Origin: Rhizobiaceae bacterium
GTDB taxonomy: Bacteria; Pseudomonadota; Alphaproteobacteria; Rhizobiales; Rhizobiaceae
NCBI GenBank assembly: GCA_020696915.1
Contig: JAJFMR010000187.1
Coordinates: forward strand, 1 to 6,255
Direction of reading: 5' to 3'
Length of the DNA: 6,255 bases
Position numbers and translations under genes: made by a program
Shown here: positions 1 to 4,958 of the stretch, one piece after another
Position numbering within the stretch: the stretch's first letter is position 1
Layout: each line of letters begins with the position of its first letter
Notes under the pieces: model-generated
What the model saw: only the letters and a program-made list of their open reading frames with translations
Database searches by the model: none
Told to the model about the DNA's origin: nothing

Positions 1-400
1 TCTCCTTGGAGAACATGTGCATGGAGCCGCCCTTGCCCCTGGAAAGGCCGCTGCGCCGCCCGGTGAGTTCGGCCATGACACCGCGCGGCGACAACTCCAT
101 TGCCAGCATGTGGCCATGGTCGCGATAGGCGGTGATCATCTGGTCACCTTCGATCATCGCCATCTTGAGGCCGATGACCACGGCTTCCTGACCGATGTAG
201 AGGTGGCAGAAGCCGCCGATGAAGCCCATGCCGTAGAGCTGGCCGGCCTTCTCCTCGAAACGCCGAATGAGGAGCATGCCGCGATAGGCGGCAAGTTCTT
301 CCGATTGCGTGAATTTGGCTGGCTTGGGTGTCGACGGCGCGGCAGCGGATTTGTCGTCGGCGTTCGGTTGAGCGGACGCCTTCTTGGCAGCGACGGCCAT
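1..400 (-). CDS. pdhA: Pyruvate dehydrogenase E1 component, alpha subunit (N-terminal part; runs off the left edge)
   Basis: This is the alpha subunit of the thiamine-diphosphate-dependent E1 enzyme, which decarboxylates pyruvate and passes the acetyl group to the lipoyl groups of E2 in the cytoplasmic pyruvate dehydrogenase complex. About 133 residues are visible. Residues 1-28 are rich in Ala, Pro and Lys and look disordered, as in many rhizobial homologues. The folded domain begins near residue 30 and includes MLLIRRFEEKAGQLYGMG (42-59), IGGFCHLYIGQEA (61-73), AYRDHGH (91-97) and GKGGSMHMF (122-130), all typical of E1 alpha. The GDG-type diphosphate-binding motif lies outside the window. 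The ATG at 400 is supported by AGGGAG (407-412), 6 nt upstream. The gene lies 171 bp beyond the ftsB-like gene, so it probably has its own promoter, with E1 beta and E2 genes expected to follow. Family assignment is secure; only completeness is unknown. Confidence 0.96.
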   Translation of the reverse strand, partial: MAVAAKKASAQPNADDKSAAAPSTPKPAKFTQSEELAAYRGMLLIRRFEEKAGQLYGMGFIGGFCHLYIGQEAVVIGLKMAMIEGDQMITAYRDHGHMLAMELSPRGVMAELTGRRSGLSRGKGGSMHMFSKE

Positions 401-465
401 GCAACACTCCCTGTCGGTGTCTCTTTGCGGACTTCGAAGGGGTCGCGCGCCCTGACCTGGGGCAG

Positions 466-491
466 AACGCTAGCATGCGGCAGGCCGTTCC
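466..491 (-). promoter_or_regulatory. Candidate EcfG/RpoE2-type (general stress sigma) promoter of pdhA
   Basis: On the minus strand, GGAAC (491 down to 487) is followed by exactly 17 bases and then CGTT (469 down to 466). This matches the published alphaproteobacterial EcfG/RpoE2 consensus, GGAAC-N16/17-CGTT, in every fixed base. Transcription would start near 459, giving a leader of about 60 nt before the pdhA ATG at 400. The site is in a true intergenic gap and points the right way. Against it, pdhA is a housekeeping gene and would also be expected to have a vegetative promoter, which I could not identify. Nine fixed bases can occur by chance, so this is a sequence match and not proof of use. 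Confidence 0.45.
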
Positions 492-521
492 ACCATGCTG
501 AAAAACGCATGACTGGCATGC
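473..521. promoter_or_regulatory. Cluster of CATG-centred palindromic sites upstream of pdhA
   Basis: Four copies of a CATG core with G/C flanks fall within 49 bp: GCATGC at 473-478, CATGC at 494-498, GCATG at 507-511 and GCATGC at 516-521. The middle two form an inverted repeat around an 8-nt A-rich loop (499-506). The first copy lies within the spacer of the candidate stress promoter, and the other three lie at or upstream of its -35 element. That layout would suit operator sites for a DNA-binding regulator, but no known regulator of this motif is recognised and the sites could be coincidental. Confidence 0.25.
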
Positions 522-571
522 AGGTAAGCGACTAAATTCGTTGACGTTTATCGTCGCTCGGCCGGAACCGG

Positions 572-898
572 TCAGCGGTCGGCGTGGGCGGGGAGCATGA
601 TGGTGATCTCATCGCTTTGCGACAGGTTCAGCGCCCGGCGCGCCTGCTCGTCAAGCATGTCCTTCTCGAGGGTGCCATCGTGGAGGAGCTGCACACGATG
701 CTCGAGCTGCAGACGTTGGCTGCGCACGGTTTCCAGCCTTTGCCGAAGCTCAGCGGCACGCGACTCGAACTGGTAGTTCGAATAGATCCCGAACTCGCCG
801 TGATAGGCGTGGAAACCGAAATAGGCGAGGAACAGCGCCGAGACCGCGGGAACGATCAGCCGGCCGGTGTTTCGTTGCTTGTGCTGGCGAGTCCACAT
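572..898 (-). CDS. ftsB: FtsB/DivIC-family septum formation initiator protein
   Basis: A 108-residue bitopic membrane protein of the septum formation initiator family. In better-studied bacteria FtsB forms a complex with FtsL and FtsQ that activates septal cell-wall synthesis; that role is inferred here. The layout fits: a short basic cytoplasmic tail (1-13, with R4, K7, R9, R13), one transmembrane segment (about 14-32), then a heptad-like coiled coil (about 43-75) and a C-terminal segment KDMLDEQARRALNLSQSDEI (79-98), characteristic of alphaproteobacterial members. The ATG at 898 is supported by GGAGG (905-909) with 6-nt spacing. The gene starts 78 bp after the eno stop with no obvious terminator between, so it is probably co-transcribed with eno; an eno-ftsB-pdhA order is common in rhizobia. 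The family is clear; the symbol follows family usage. Confidence 0.88.
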   Translation of the reverse strand: MWTRQHKQRNTGRLIVPAVSALFLAYFGFHAYHGEFGIYSNYQFESRAAELRQRLETVRSQRLQLEHRVQLLHDGTLEKDMLDEQARRALNLSQSDEITIMLPAHADR

Positions 899-976
899 GA
901 GGAACCTCCACCGCCATCTGGCCCGATTGTGCTTAACGGACGGTTACGGCGCGATGGTTCCTGGTGCCACGGCCAC

Positions 977-2251
977 TCAGGCTTTCAGGATGGAGCGTCC
1001 CGCGTAACGGGCCTGCGTGCCGAGCTCCTCCTCGATGCGTATCAGCTGGTTGTACTTGGCGGTTCGGTCGGAGCGTGCCAGGGATCCCGTCTTGATCTGC
1101 CCGCAGTTGGTGGCGACTGCCAGGTCGGCGATCGTCGAATCCTCGGTTTCGCCCGAACGGTGCGACATCACCGCCGTGTATCCAGCGCGCTGCGCCGTCT
1201 CGACGGCGTCCAGGGTTTCGGTGAGCGAGCCGATCTGGTTGACCTTGACCAGGATCGAATTGGCGACGCCCATCCGGATGCCGTCCCGGAGCCTGGCAGT
1301 ATTGGTCACGAAGAGATCGTCGCCGACCAGCTGCGTCCTGCTGCCGGTGAGGCCGGTCAGCGTCTTCCAGCCGTCCCAGTCGTCCTCGGCCATGCCATCC
1401 TCGATCGAGATGATGGGATAGTCTTCGGCAAGCTTTGCCAGAAACCTGGCCTGGGTCCGAGAGTCTCGCGTCTTCCGCTCGCCTTCATAGACGTAGGCGC
1501 CATCCTTGTAGAATTCGGTGGCTGCGCAATCGAGACCGAGCGCGACCTCGTCGCCCGGTTTGAAACCGGCTTTCTCGATCGACCCCATGATGAAATCAAG
1601 TGCCGCCTGGGCGCTCTTCAGATTTGGCGCAAAGCCGCCTTCGTCGCCGACATTGGTGTTGTGACCGGCGTCCTTCAGCCGCTTCTTCAGCGTGTGGAAG
1701 ATCTCCGAGCCCCAGCGCACGGCCTCCCTGAGGGAGGGCGCCCCTATCGGCAGGATCATGAATTCCTGGAAATCGATGGGGTTGTCGGCATGCGCGCCGC
1801 CATTGATGATGTTCATCATCGGCACGGGCAGCACGTGAGCGTTCGGCCCGCCCAGATAGCGATAAAGCGGCAGGCCGGATGCTTCGGACGCCGCCTTGGC
1901 AACCGCCAAGGATACGCCCAGGATCGCATTGGCGCCCAGCCTGCTCTTGTTCGGCGTGCCGTCAAGCTCGGTCATGACGCGGTCGATGAGGATCTGGTTC
2001 TCCGCCTCCATGCCGCCGATCGCCTCGAGCAGTTCGCCGTTGACGGATGCGACGGCCCCCTCGACGCCCTTGCCGAGATAGCGCGGCCCGCCGTCGCGCA
2101 GTTCCACGGCCTCGTGCGCGCCCGTCGAGGCTCCCGACGGCACCGCTGCCCTGCCCATCGACCCGTCTTCGAGCACGACATCCACCTCGACCGTCGGGTT
2201 GCCGCGGCTGTCGAGGATTTCGCGGCCTACAATGTCGACGATGGCGGTCAT
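977..2251 (-). CDS. eno: Enolase (phosphopyruvate hydratase)
   Basis: Enolase interconverts 2-phosphoglycerate and phosphoenolpyruvate in lower glycolysis and gluconeogenesis; it is cytoplasmic and Mg-dependent. The protein is 424 residues, the normal bacterial length. Visible landmarks, assigned by alignment with known enolases, are DSRGNPTVEV (14-23), the flexible-loop SGAST (39-43), GGAHADN (151-157, H154), FQEF with E163, GDEGG with E204, metal ligands D241, E284 (SIEDG) and D311 (GDD), the catalytic base K336 in the LVKVNQIGSLTETL signature (334-347), SHRSGETE (363-370) and K387. All expected active-site residues are present. The reading frame stays open upstream to 2371, but enolases start at the MTAIVDIVGREILDSRGNP block; the ATG at 2251 has TGGGGA 9 nt upstream (2261-2266). 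It is followed 78 bp downstream by the ftsB-like gene, probably in one transcript. Confidence 0.98.
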   Translation of the reverse strand: MTAIVDIVGREILDSRGNPTVEVDVVLEDGSMGRAAVPSGASTGAHEAVELRDGGPRYLGKGVEGAVASVNGELLEAIGGMEAENQILIDRVMTELDGTPNKSRLGANAILGVSLAVAKAASEASGLPLYRYLGGPNAHVLPVPMMNIINGGAHADNPIDFQEFMILPIGAPSLREAVRWGSEIFHTLKKRLKDAGHNTNVGDEGGFAPNLKSAQAALDFIMGSIEKAGFKPGDEVALGLDCAATEFYKDGAYVYEGERKTRDSRTQARFLAKLAEDYPIISIEDGMAEDDWDGWKTLTGLTGSRTQLVGDDLFVTNTARLRDGIRMGVANSILVKVNQIGSLTETLDAVETAQRAGYTAVMSHRSGETEDSTIADLAVATNCGQIKTGSLARSDRTAKYNQLIRIEEELGTQARYAGRSILKA

Positions 2252-2489
2252 GTAACGAAATCCCCAGAAATGCGATCGGCTGGCGTGAGGCGCCCGTCTT
2301 AGCCAAAGCGGGGCAAAAGGCAATCGTCGGCGATGCGGAACCGCGTGCCGAGATTTTCGGCAGTCACGCAATTTACCTATTCACGAACCGTAACGTTTCA
2401 AAATGAAAAGTCATGTGATGGACGGAGTCGGAGCTGTCGAATTCCGTTAGGCTTGCCTTGCGCGGGGCGAAACTGAAGGGAGTTTCGCC
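2252..2489. other. Intergenic region between eno (minus) and the small lipoprotein gene (plus)
   Basis: These 238 bp separate two divergent genes and should carry the eno promoter and that of the small plus-strand gene. The centre (about 2370-2410) is more A+T-rich than its surroundings. On the minus strand TTGAAA (2401 down to 2396) is a reasonable vegetative -35 for eno, but I see no convincing -10 16-18 bp downstream, so no promoter is annotated. A perfect inverted repeat, TTTCA-AAA-TGAAA (2396-2408), overlaps that hexamer. A 6-bp hairpin, TGCCGA (2346-2351) with TCGGCA (2357-2362), lies in the presumed eno leader. On the plus strand, GGAGT (2424-2428), 16 bases and CGTT (2445-2448) resemble a degraded stress promoter 41 nt before the lipoprotein ATG, but two of five -35 bases differ. 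No coding sequence is supported here. Confidence 0.6.
2396..2408. repeat. Short perfect inverted repeat upstream of eno
   Basis: TTTCA (2396-2400) and TGAAA (2404-2408) are perfect inverted arms around AAA. The repeat overlaps a possible -35 hexamer (TTGAAA on the minus strand) for eno and lies 145-157 bp upstream of the eno ATG, in the most A+T-rich part of the divergent intergenic region. It could be an operator or simply part of an A+T-rich promoter. Arms of 5 bp can arise by chance. Confidence 0.3.
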
Positions 2490-2615
2490 ATGTCCGAGTT
2501 GTCTGGTGTTCTGAGTTTGTTCTTCATCGTCGCTGCCTTCATGACCTCATGCAGCAGCAACGGCTCGCAGCAGGGCCCATCGACGCCCGCGATCATCGAA
2601 TACATCGCCGAGTAG
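2490..2615 (+). CDS. Small predicted lipoprotein, 41 residues (hypothetical)
   Basis: A short plus-strand gene not matched to a named family. The ATG at 2490 follows a strong ribosome-binding site, GAAGGGAG (2475-2482), 7 nt upstream. The protein starts MSELSG, has a hydrophobic stretch (about 7-18), then MTSC (18-21) resembling a lipobox with Cys21 as the lipidated residue, followed by a polar tail with two serines after the cysteine and ending IIEYIAE. If processed, the mature peptide would be only 21 residues, the size class of entericidin-like and other tiny lipoproteins. Reservations: the n-region lacks Lys/Arg and has Glu3, and Met at lipobox position -3 is less usual than Leu. It is the only plus-strand gene here and ends 22 bp before a strong hairpin. 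The ribosome-binding site, lipobox and terminator placement together favour a real gene; function is unknown. Confidence 0.55.
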   Translation: MSELSGVLSLFFIVAAFMTSCSSNGSQQGPSTPAIIEYIAE

Positions 2616-2637
2616 AAGGCCTGCGCCAAGAAAAGCA

Positions 2638-2667
2638 GGCGTCCCGCCGCCGATCCGGCGGGGCGCC
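2638..2667. terminator. Probable bidirectional terminator between the lipoprotein and PRC-barrel genes
   Basis: The arms 2638-2649 and 2656-2667 pair over 12 positions (eleven Watson-Crick pairs and one G-T/U wobble at 2642/2663) around a 6-base loop, 2650-2655. Reading the minus strand, the hairpin lies 17 bp past the PRC stop codon (2685) and is followed by a T-rich run, TGCTTTTCTT, giving a good intrinsic terminator. On the plus strand it ends the lipoprotein transcript, but the tail there is less T-rich. A second hairpin, GCCTGC (2619-2624) with GCAGGC (2635-2640), shares three bases with this one, so the two cannot both form in full. Confidence 0.75.
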
Positions 2668-2684
2668 TCCTGACCGGTTTATTC

Positions 2685-3047
2685 CTACCAGTAAGGCTTG
2701 ACCTTGTAGTATTCGTAGGACGCATCGCGGGCGGCCTGGCCGTCACCGCTGGTCAGTTCATCGATCGAATAGGAGGGCGCCGCCTGGAGCTGCTCTTTCG
2801 TGTAAGGCACCACATAGCCGCCCTGTGTCTTCTCGTAGTCGAGAACGGACCACGGGAGCGCATGGTATTTCTGACCGATCCCAAGAAAGCCGCCAAACCC
2901 GATCACCGCGAACATTATGCCGTTCGACGTCTTGTCCAGCATGACGTCCTCGATGGTGCCGATATTCTGTCCGGCCTTGTTGTAGACGGCGGTGCCGATC
3001 ACCCGGGAGGCGGGGATGGCCTGCGTGTGTCCGGTATGGGTCGTCAT
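2685..3047 (-). CDS. PRC-barrel domain protein
   Basis: A 120-residue soluble protein with a PRC-barrel domain over about residues 11-85: it begins IPASRVIGTAVYNKAGQNIG (11-30), continues TIEDVMLDKTSNGIMFAVIGFGG (31-53) and includes QKYHALPW (59-66) and GGYVVPYTKEQL (77-88). The PRC-barrel is a small beta-barrel found in photosynthetic reaction-centre H subunits, RimM and many stand-alone proteins; in non-photosynthetic rhizobia the stand-alone forms are mostly uncharacterised. The tail (about 95-120) is polar and ends in a Tyr-rich segment, YEYYKVKPYW. No signal peptide or membrane segment is seen. The ATG at 3047 is supported by AAGGAG (3055-3060) at 7 nt. It lies 117 bp after kdsA with a candidate stress promoter in the gap, and a strong terminator follows, so it is probably a single-gene unit. 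Domain call firm; role unknown. Confidence 0.88.
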   Translation of the reverse strand: MTTHTGHTQAIPASRVIGTAVYNKAGQNIGTIEDVMLDKTSNGIMFAVIGFGGFLGIGQKYHALPWSVLDYEKTQGGYVVPYTKEQLQAAPSYSIDELTSGDGQAARDASYEYYKVKPYW

Positions 3048-3088
3048 CTCGTTGCTCCTTCTGATCTGAATTGGGTGGGTGCATCGGA

Positions 3089-3113
3089 AATGGAGCCCGG
3101 AACGAAAGGTTCC
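3089..3113 (-). promoter_or_regulatory. Candidate EcfG/RpoE2-like promoter of the PRC-barrel gene
   Basis: On the minus strand GGAAC (3113 down to 3109) is followed by 16 bases and then CATT (3092 down to 3089), one base from the CGTT -10 of the general-stress consensus; it also fits the looser S. meliloti RpoE2 form GGAAC-N18/19-TT. Transcription would start near 3082, giving a leader of about 35 nt before the PRC ATG at 3047. Stand-alone PRC-barrel proteins have been linked to stress regulons in rhizobia as far as I recall, which makes the site more plausible. The GGAAC also forms one arm of a small imperfect hairpin (3096-3116). Confidence 0.4.
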
Positions 3114-3116
3114 CGG
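3096..3116. repeat. Imperfect hairpin in the kdsA-PRC gap
   Basis: CCCGGAAC (3096-3103) and GTTCCCGG (3109-3116) pair through 5 bp, a C-C mismatch and 2 bp around GAAAG. It lies about 50 bp past the kdsA stop but has no T-run after it on the minus strand, so it is at best a weak terminator. It overlaps the -35 element of the candidate PRC promoter, so the symmetry may be incidental or operator-like. Confidence 0.3.
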
Positions 3117-3164
3117 TGGCGGAGGCCCGCGGGCGACTCCCCGCGACGGCCGATCGCGACGCTG

Positions 3165-4010
3165 CTATTGGCGTCGGCTCGCTGCCTTGGCGGTCCTGTC
3201 GAATGCCATCAGCCGCTCGATCAGCGCCGGCATGGAATCGAGCCGCACCATGTTCGGACCGTCGGAAGGGGCGTTGTCGGGGTTCTGGTGCGTTTCGATG
3301 AAGACGCCGGCTACGCCGACGGCTACCGCCGCTCGTGCCAGCGTCTCGACGAAGCGCCGCTCGCCGCCGGATGAGACGCCCTGCCCGCCGGGCTGCTGGA
3401 CGGAATGCGTGGCATCGAAGATGACGGGCGCGCCGAATCCGGCCAGGACCGGCAGCGCGCGCATGTCCGAGACCAGCGTGTTGTAACCGAACGAGGTGCC
3501 GCGCTCGGTGACCAGGACATTTGGATTGCCGCTGGCCGTGATCTTGGCGATGACGTTGCCCATGTCCCAGGGCGCCAGGAACTGCCCCTTCTTCACATTG
3601 ACCACCTTGCCGGTCCTCGCGGCGGCCACCAGGATGTCGGTCTGGCGGCTGAGAAATGCCGGAATCTGCAGCACGTCCACGAACGGCGCGACGATGCCGC
3701 ACTGGTCTTCCGAATGCACGTCGGTGAGCACCGGCACGCCGAGTTGGCTGCGAAGATCCGCAAAGATCGGCATGGCGGCATCGAGCCCGGCACCGCGTGC
3801 TCCCGAAATCGACGTCCGGTTGGCCTTGTCGTAACTCGACTTGTAAACGAGGCCGATGCCGAGTTGCCGCGCCATTTCGATGAGCGCGCCGGCCATGTCG
3901 AAGGCATGCTGCCGCGATTCGAGCTGGCAGGGTCCGGCAATCAGGGTCATCGCCGCGGCGTTGGAGAACACCGTGTTGCCCACGCGGACCGTCGGATTGG
4001 GAGTTGTCAC
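3165..4010 (-). CDS. kdsA: 3-deoxy-D-manno-octulosonate-8-phosphate synthase (metal-dependent type)
   Basis: KdsA condenses phosphoenolpyruvate with arabinose 5-phosphate to KDO 8-phosphate, an early step in making the inner-core sugar of lipopolysaccharide; it is a cytoplasmic TIM-barrel enzyme. The protein is 281 residues, normal for the family. Landmarks are LIAGPCQLES (23-32), YKSSYDKANRTS (56-67), TDVH (96-99), IPAFLSRQTD (116-125), NVKKGQFLAPWDMGN (138-152), TERGTSFGYN (168-177), DATHSVQ (199-205), FIETH (237-241) and SDGP (249-252). Cys28 with H202, E239 and D250 match the metal ligands of the Aquifex-type enzyme; the E. coli non-metal enzyme has Asn in place of this Cys. The GTG start at 4010 overlaps the upstream VOC stop (GTGA, 4007-4010) and has GAGGAG 5 nt upstream; the first in-frame ATG (codon 21) would remove the first barrel strand region. 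Tight overlap indicates translational coupling. Confidence 0.96.
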   Translation of the reverse strand: MTTPNPTVRVGNTVFSNAAAMTLIAGPCQLESRQHAFDMAGALIEMARQLGIGLVYKSSYDKANRTSISGARGAGLDAAMPIFADLRSQLGVPVLTDVHSEDQCGIVAPFVDVLQIPAFLSRQTDILVAAARTGKVVNVKKGQFLAPWDMGNVIAKITASGNPNVLVTERGTSFGYNTLVSDMRALPVLAGFGAPVIFDATHSVQQPGGQGVSSGGERRFVETLARAAVAVGVAGVFIETHQNPDNAPSDGPNMVRLDSMPALIERLMAFDRTAKAASRRQ

Positions 4011-4903
4011 GACAGCTCCTCGAACACGAAAATGGCGCCCTGCCCGGGAGCCGGTGGCACGATGAGGCGGCGCAGCTTCGCCTCGCAATCGACATCGTGC
4101 GATTCCAGCCAGGAACGGGTCGCTCTCAGGTTGCCGACCACGAAGACGATCGCCCGGGCCTGCAGGCCCCGTTGCTGCCCGCATGTGGCGCCGAACTGCC
4201 GGACCAGTTCGGCGTCGTCCACCAGTTCGATGGCAGCGTTGGCAGCCGACAGGCAGATGCGATTGTTGCTCCGGCGATTGATCGCGGCACGGCTGGTCGC
4301 CCGAATGAACCGCTCGAATCTCCCGGCTTCCGACGCCGCGAGCACCACAGTCTTCAGTCCTTGAACCCCGTTCGGATGCCGCTCGAGACCGGAACGGTCG
4401 GCATTCGGCGTTGCAACGCGCTGGCAGGTGAAGAAGAACACGTCCGGAGCGTCCGGGTCCGCGGCGAACGCCAGCAGGAACGAAGCTCTGTCGGTGCGCC
4501 CGCTTGCATCGACGAAATCCCGCGAGAACTCCAGCATCGGCCCCGCAGAGTACCCTTCGTGCTTGAAGGCGGCATGATCCGCCGCGGCATCTTCGGTTCC
4601 GAAAGCGATCGCCGAAAACCCGTCCTCTCCGCACTGGCTGCGAAAGGCGGCATCGCGTGCCACGAATAAATTGCCATCCGCTGCCGCCGCTTTCGCGCGA
4701 CTTTCGTCGCTCCTGGCCAAGGGCTCGAGGAAAGTTCCGTCGGCGAGATAGATGCAGGCATTGCTGGTGCCGAACGGGTGTATGCCGACCGGCGCGAGAT
4801 GGAAACCCAGTCGGGACAGCCGGGCCCGAGCCGCCTCGAGGCTTCCGGTCGGCAGCACCAGATGGTCGATGTGGCGCGCCATTCCCTTTGACAGGTCGGT
4901 CAT
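4007..4903 (-). CDS. VOC-superfamily (glyoxalase-like) protein of unknown substrate
   Basis: A 298-residue protein resembling the 'glyoxalase-like domain' branch of the vicinal-oxygen-chelate superfamily. The first module has HIDHLVLP (11-18), LSRLGF (29-34), HPFGTSN (42-48) and the strand CIYLADGTFLEPLA (50-63); H14 and E60 sit where metal ligands often lie in this fold. DVFFFTCQ (153-160) and HPNGVQGLKTVVL (175-187) recur in this branch, and residues about 180-297 look like a degenerate second module ending in IFVFEE. The substrate cannot be read from the sequence; VOC proteins include lyases, dioxygenases, isomerases and resistance proteins. It starts 55 bp after pyrG and overlaps kdsA by 4 bp, so it is co-transcribed with both, but this need not mean a role in KDO synthesis. 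The ATG at 4903 has a poorly placed GAGGGA (about 12 nt away); Met8 (4882) is an alternative start just before the conserved block. Confidence 0.82.
   Translation of the reverse strand: MTDLSKGMARHIDHLVLPTGSLEAARARLSRLGFHLAPVGIHPFGTSNACIYLADGTFLEPLARSDESRAKAAAADGNLFVARDAAFRSQCGEDGFSAIAFGTEDAAADHAAFKHEGYSAGPMLEFSRDFVDASGRTDRASFLLAFAADPDAPDVFFFTCQRVATPNADRSGLERHPNGVQGLKTVVLAASEAGRFERFIRATSRAAINRRSNNRICLSAANAAIELVDDAELVRQFGATCGQQRGLQARAIVFVVGNLRATRSWLESHDVDCEAKLRRLIVPPAPGQGAIFVFEELS
4016..4021 (-). promoter_or_regulatory. Ribosome-binding site fixing the GTG start of kdsA
   Basis: GAGGAG on the minus strand lies 5 nt before the GTG at 4010 and inside the last codons of the VOC gene. There is no ATG nearby in the kdsA frame, so this site and the four-base GTGA overlap decide the start. 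The arrangement is typical of coupled genes in one operon. Confidence 0.8.
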
Positions 4904-4958
4904 GGTCGACGGTGTCCCTCACTCCGATCGGCAGACGTGACCACGCCGGATCCCGCGC

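Larger units (their letters stand above)
401..571. other. Intergenic region between the ftsB-like gene and pdhA
   Basis: These 171 bp hold the pdhA ribosome-binding site (407-412), the candidate stress promoter (466-491) and the CATG-centred site cluster (473-521). Just past the ftsB stop there is only a short 4-bp hairpin, GACG (543-546) with CGTC (552-555), too weak to call a terminator, so read-through from eno-ftsB into pdhA cannot be ruled out. No small gene is supported. Confidence 0.6.

Noticed and set aside
935..961. GGAAC-N18-CGTT on the minus strand between eno and the ftsB-like gene
   Set aside because: The spacing is one base longer than the 16-17 accepted for EcfG promoters, and the 78-bp gap suggests co-transcription with eno. 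Not annotated as a promoter.
584..2302. A 572-codon open frame on the plus strand, antisense to eno and the ftsB-like gene
   Set aside because: It is the shadow of strong minus-strand genes in high-G+C DNA. It shows no recognisable domain, and both genes beneath it are well-supported families with good ribosome-binding sites.
2337..2342. GGAACC on the plus strand upstream of the small lipoprotein gene
   Set aside because: No CGTT-like or TT -10 element follows at 16-19 bases.
2252..2371. N-terminal extension of eno by 40 codons
   Set aside because: The frame is open, but the added residues are Arg-rich and unlike any enolase N-terminus. The ATG at 2251 begins the conserved block and has a ribosome-binding site.
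2447..2746. A 99-codon minus-strand frame opposite the small lipoprotein gene
   Set aside because: It runs through the terminator hairpin and into the PRC gene, and has no recognisable domain. The plus-strand candidate has better start signals.
2758..4095. A 445-codon minus-strand frame across the PRC and kdsA genes
   Set aside because: Its translation is a Arg/Ser-rich frame shadow with no domain; it overlaps two clear genes on the same strand.
4011..4922. Extension of the kdsA frame upstream to 4922, giving a 585-residue fusion
   Set aside because: The extra sequence is the out-of-frame shadow of the VOC gene. The KdsA family length and the GTG with GAGGAG place the start at 4010.
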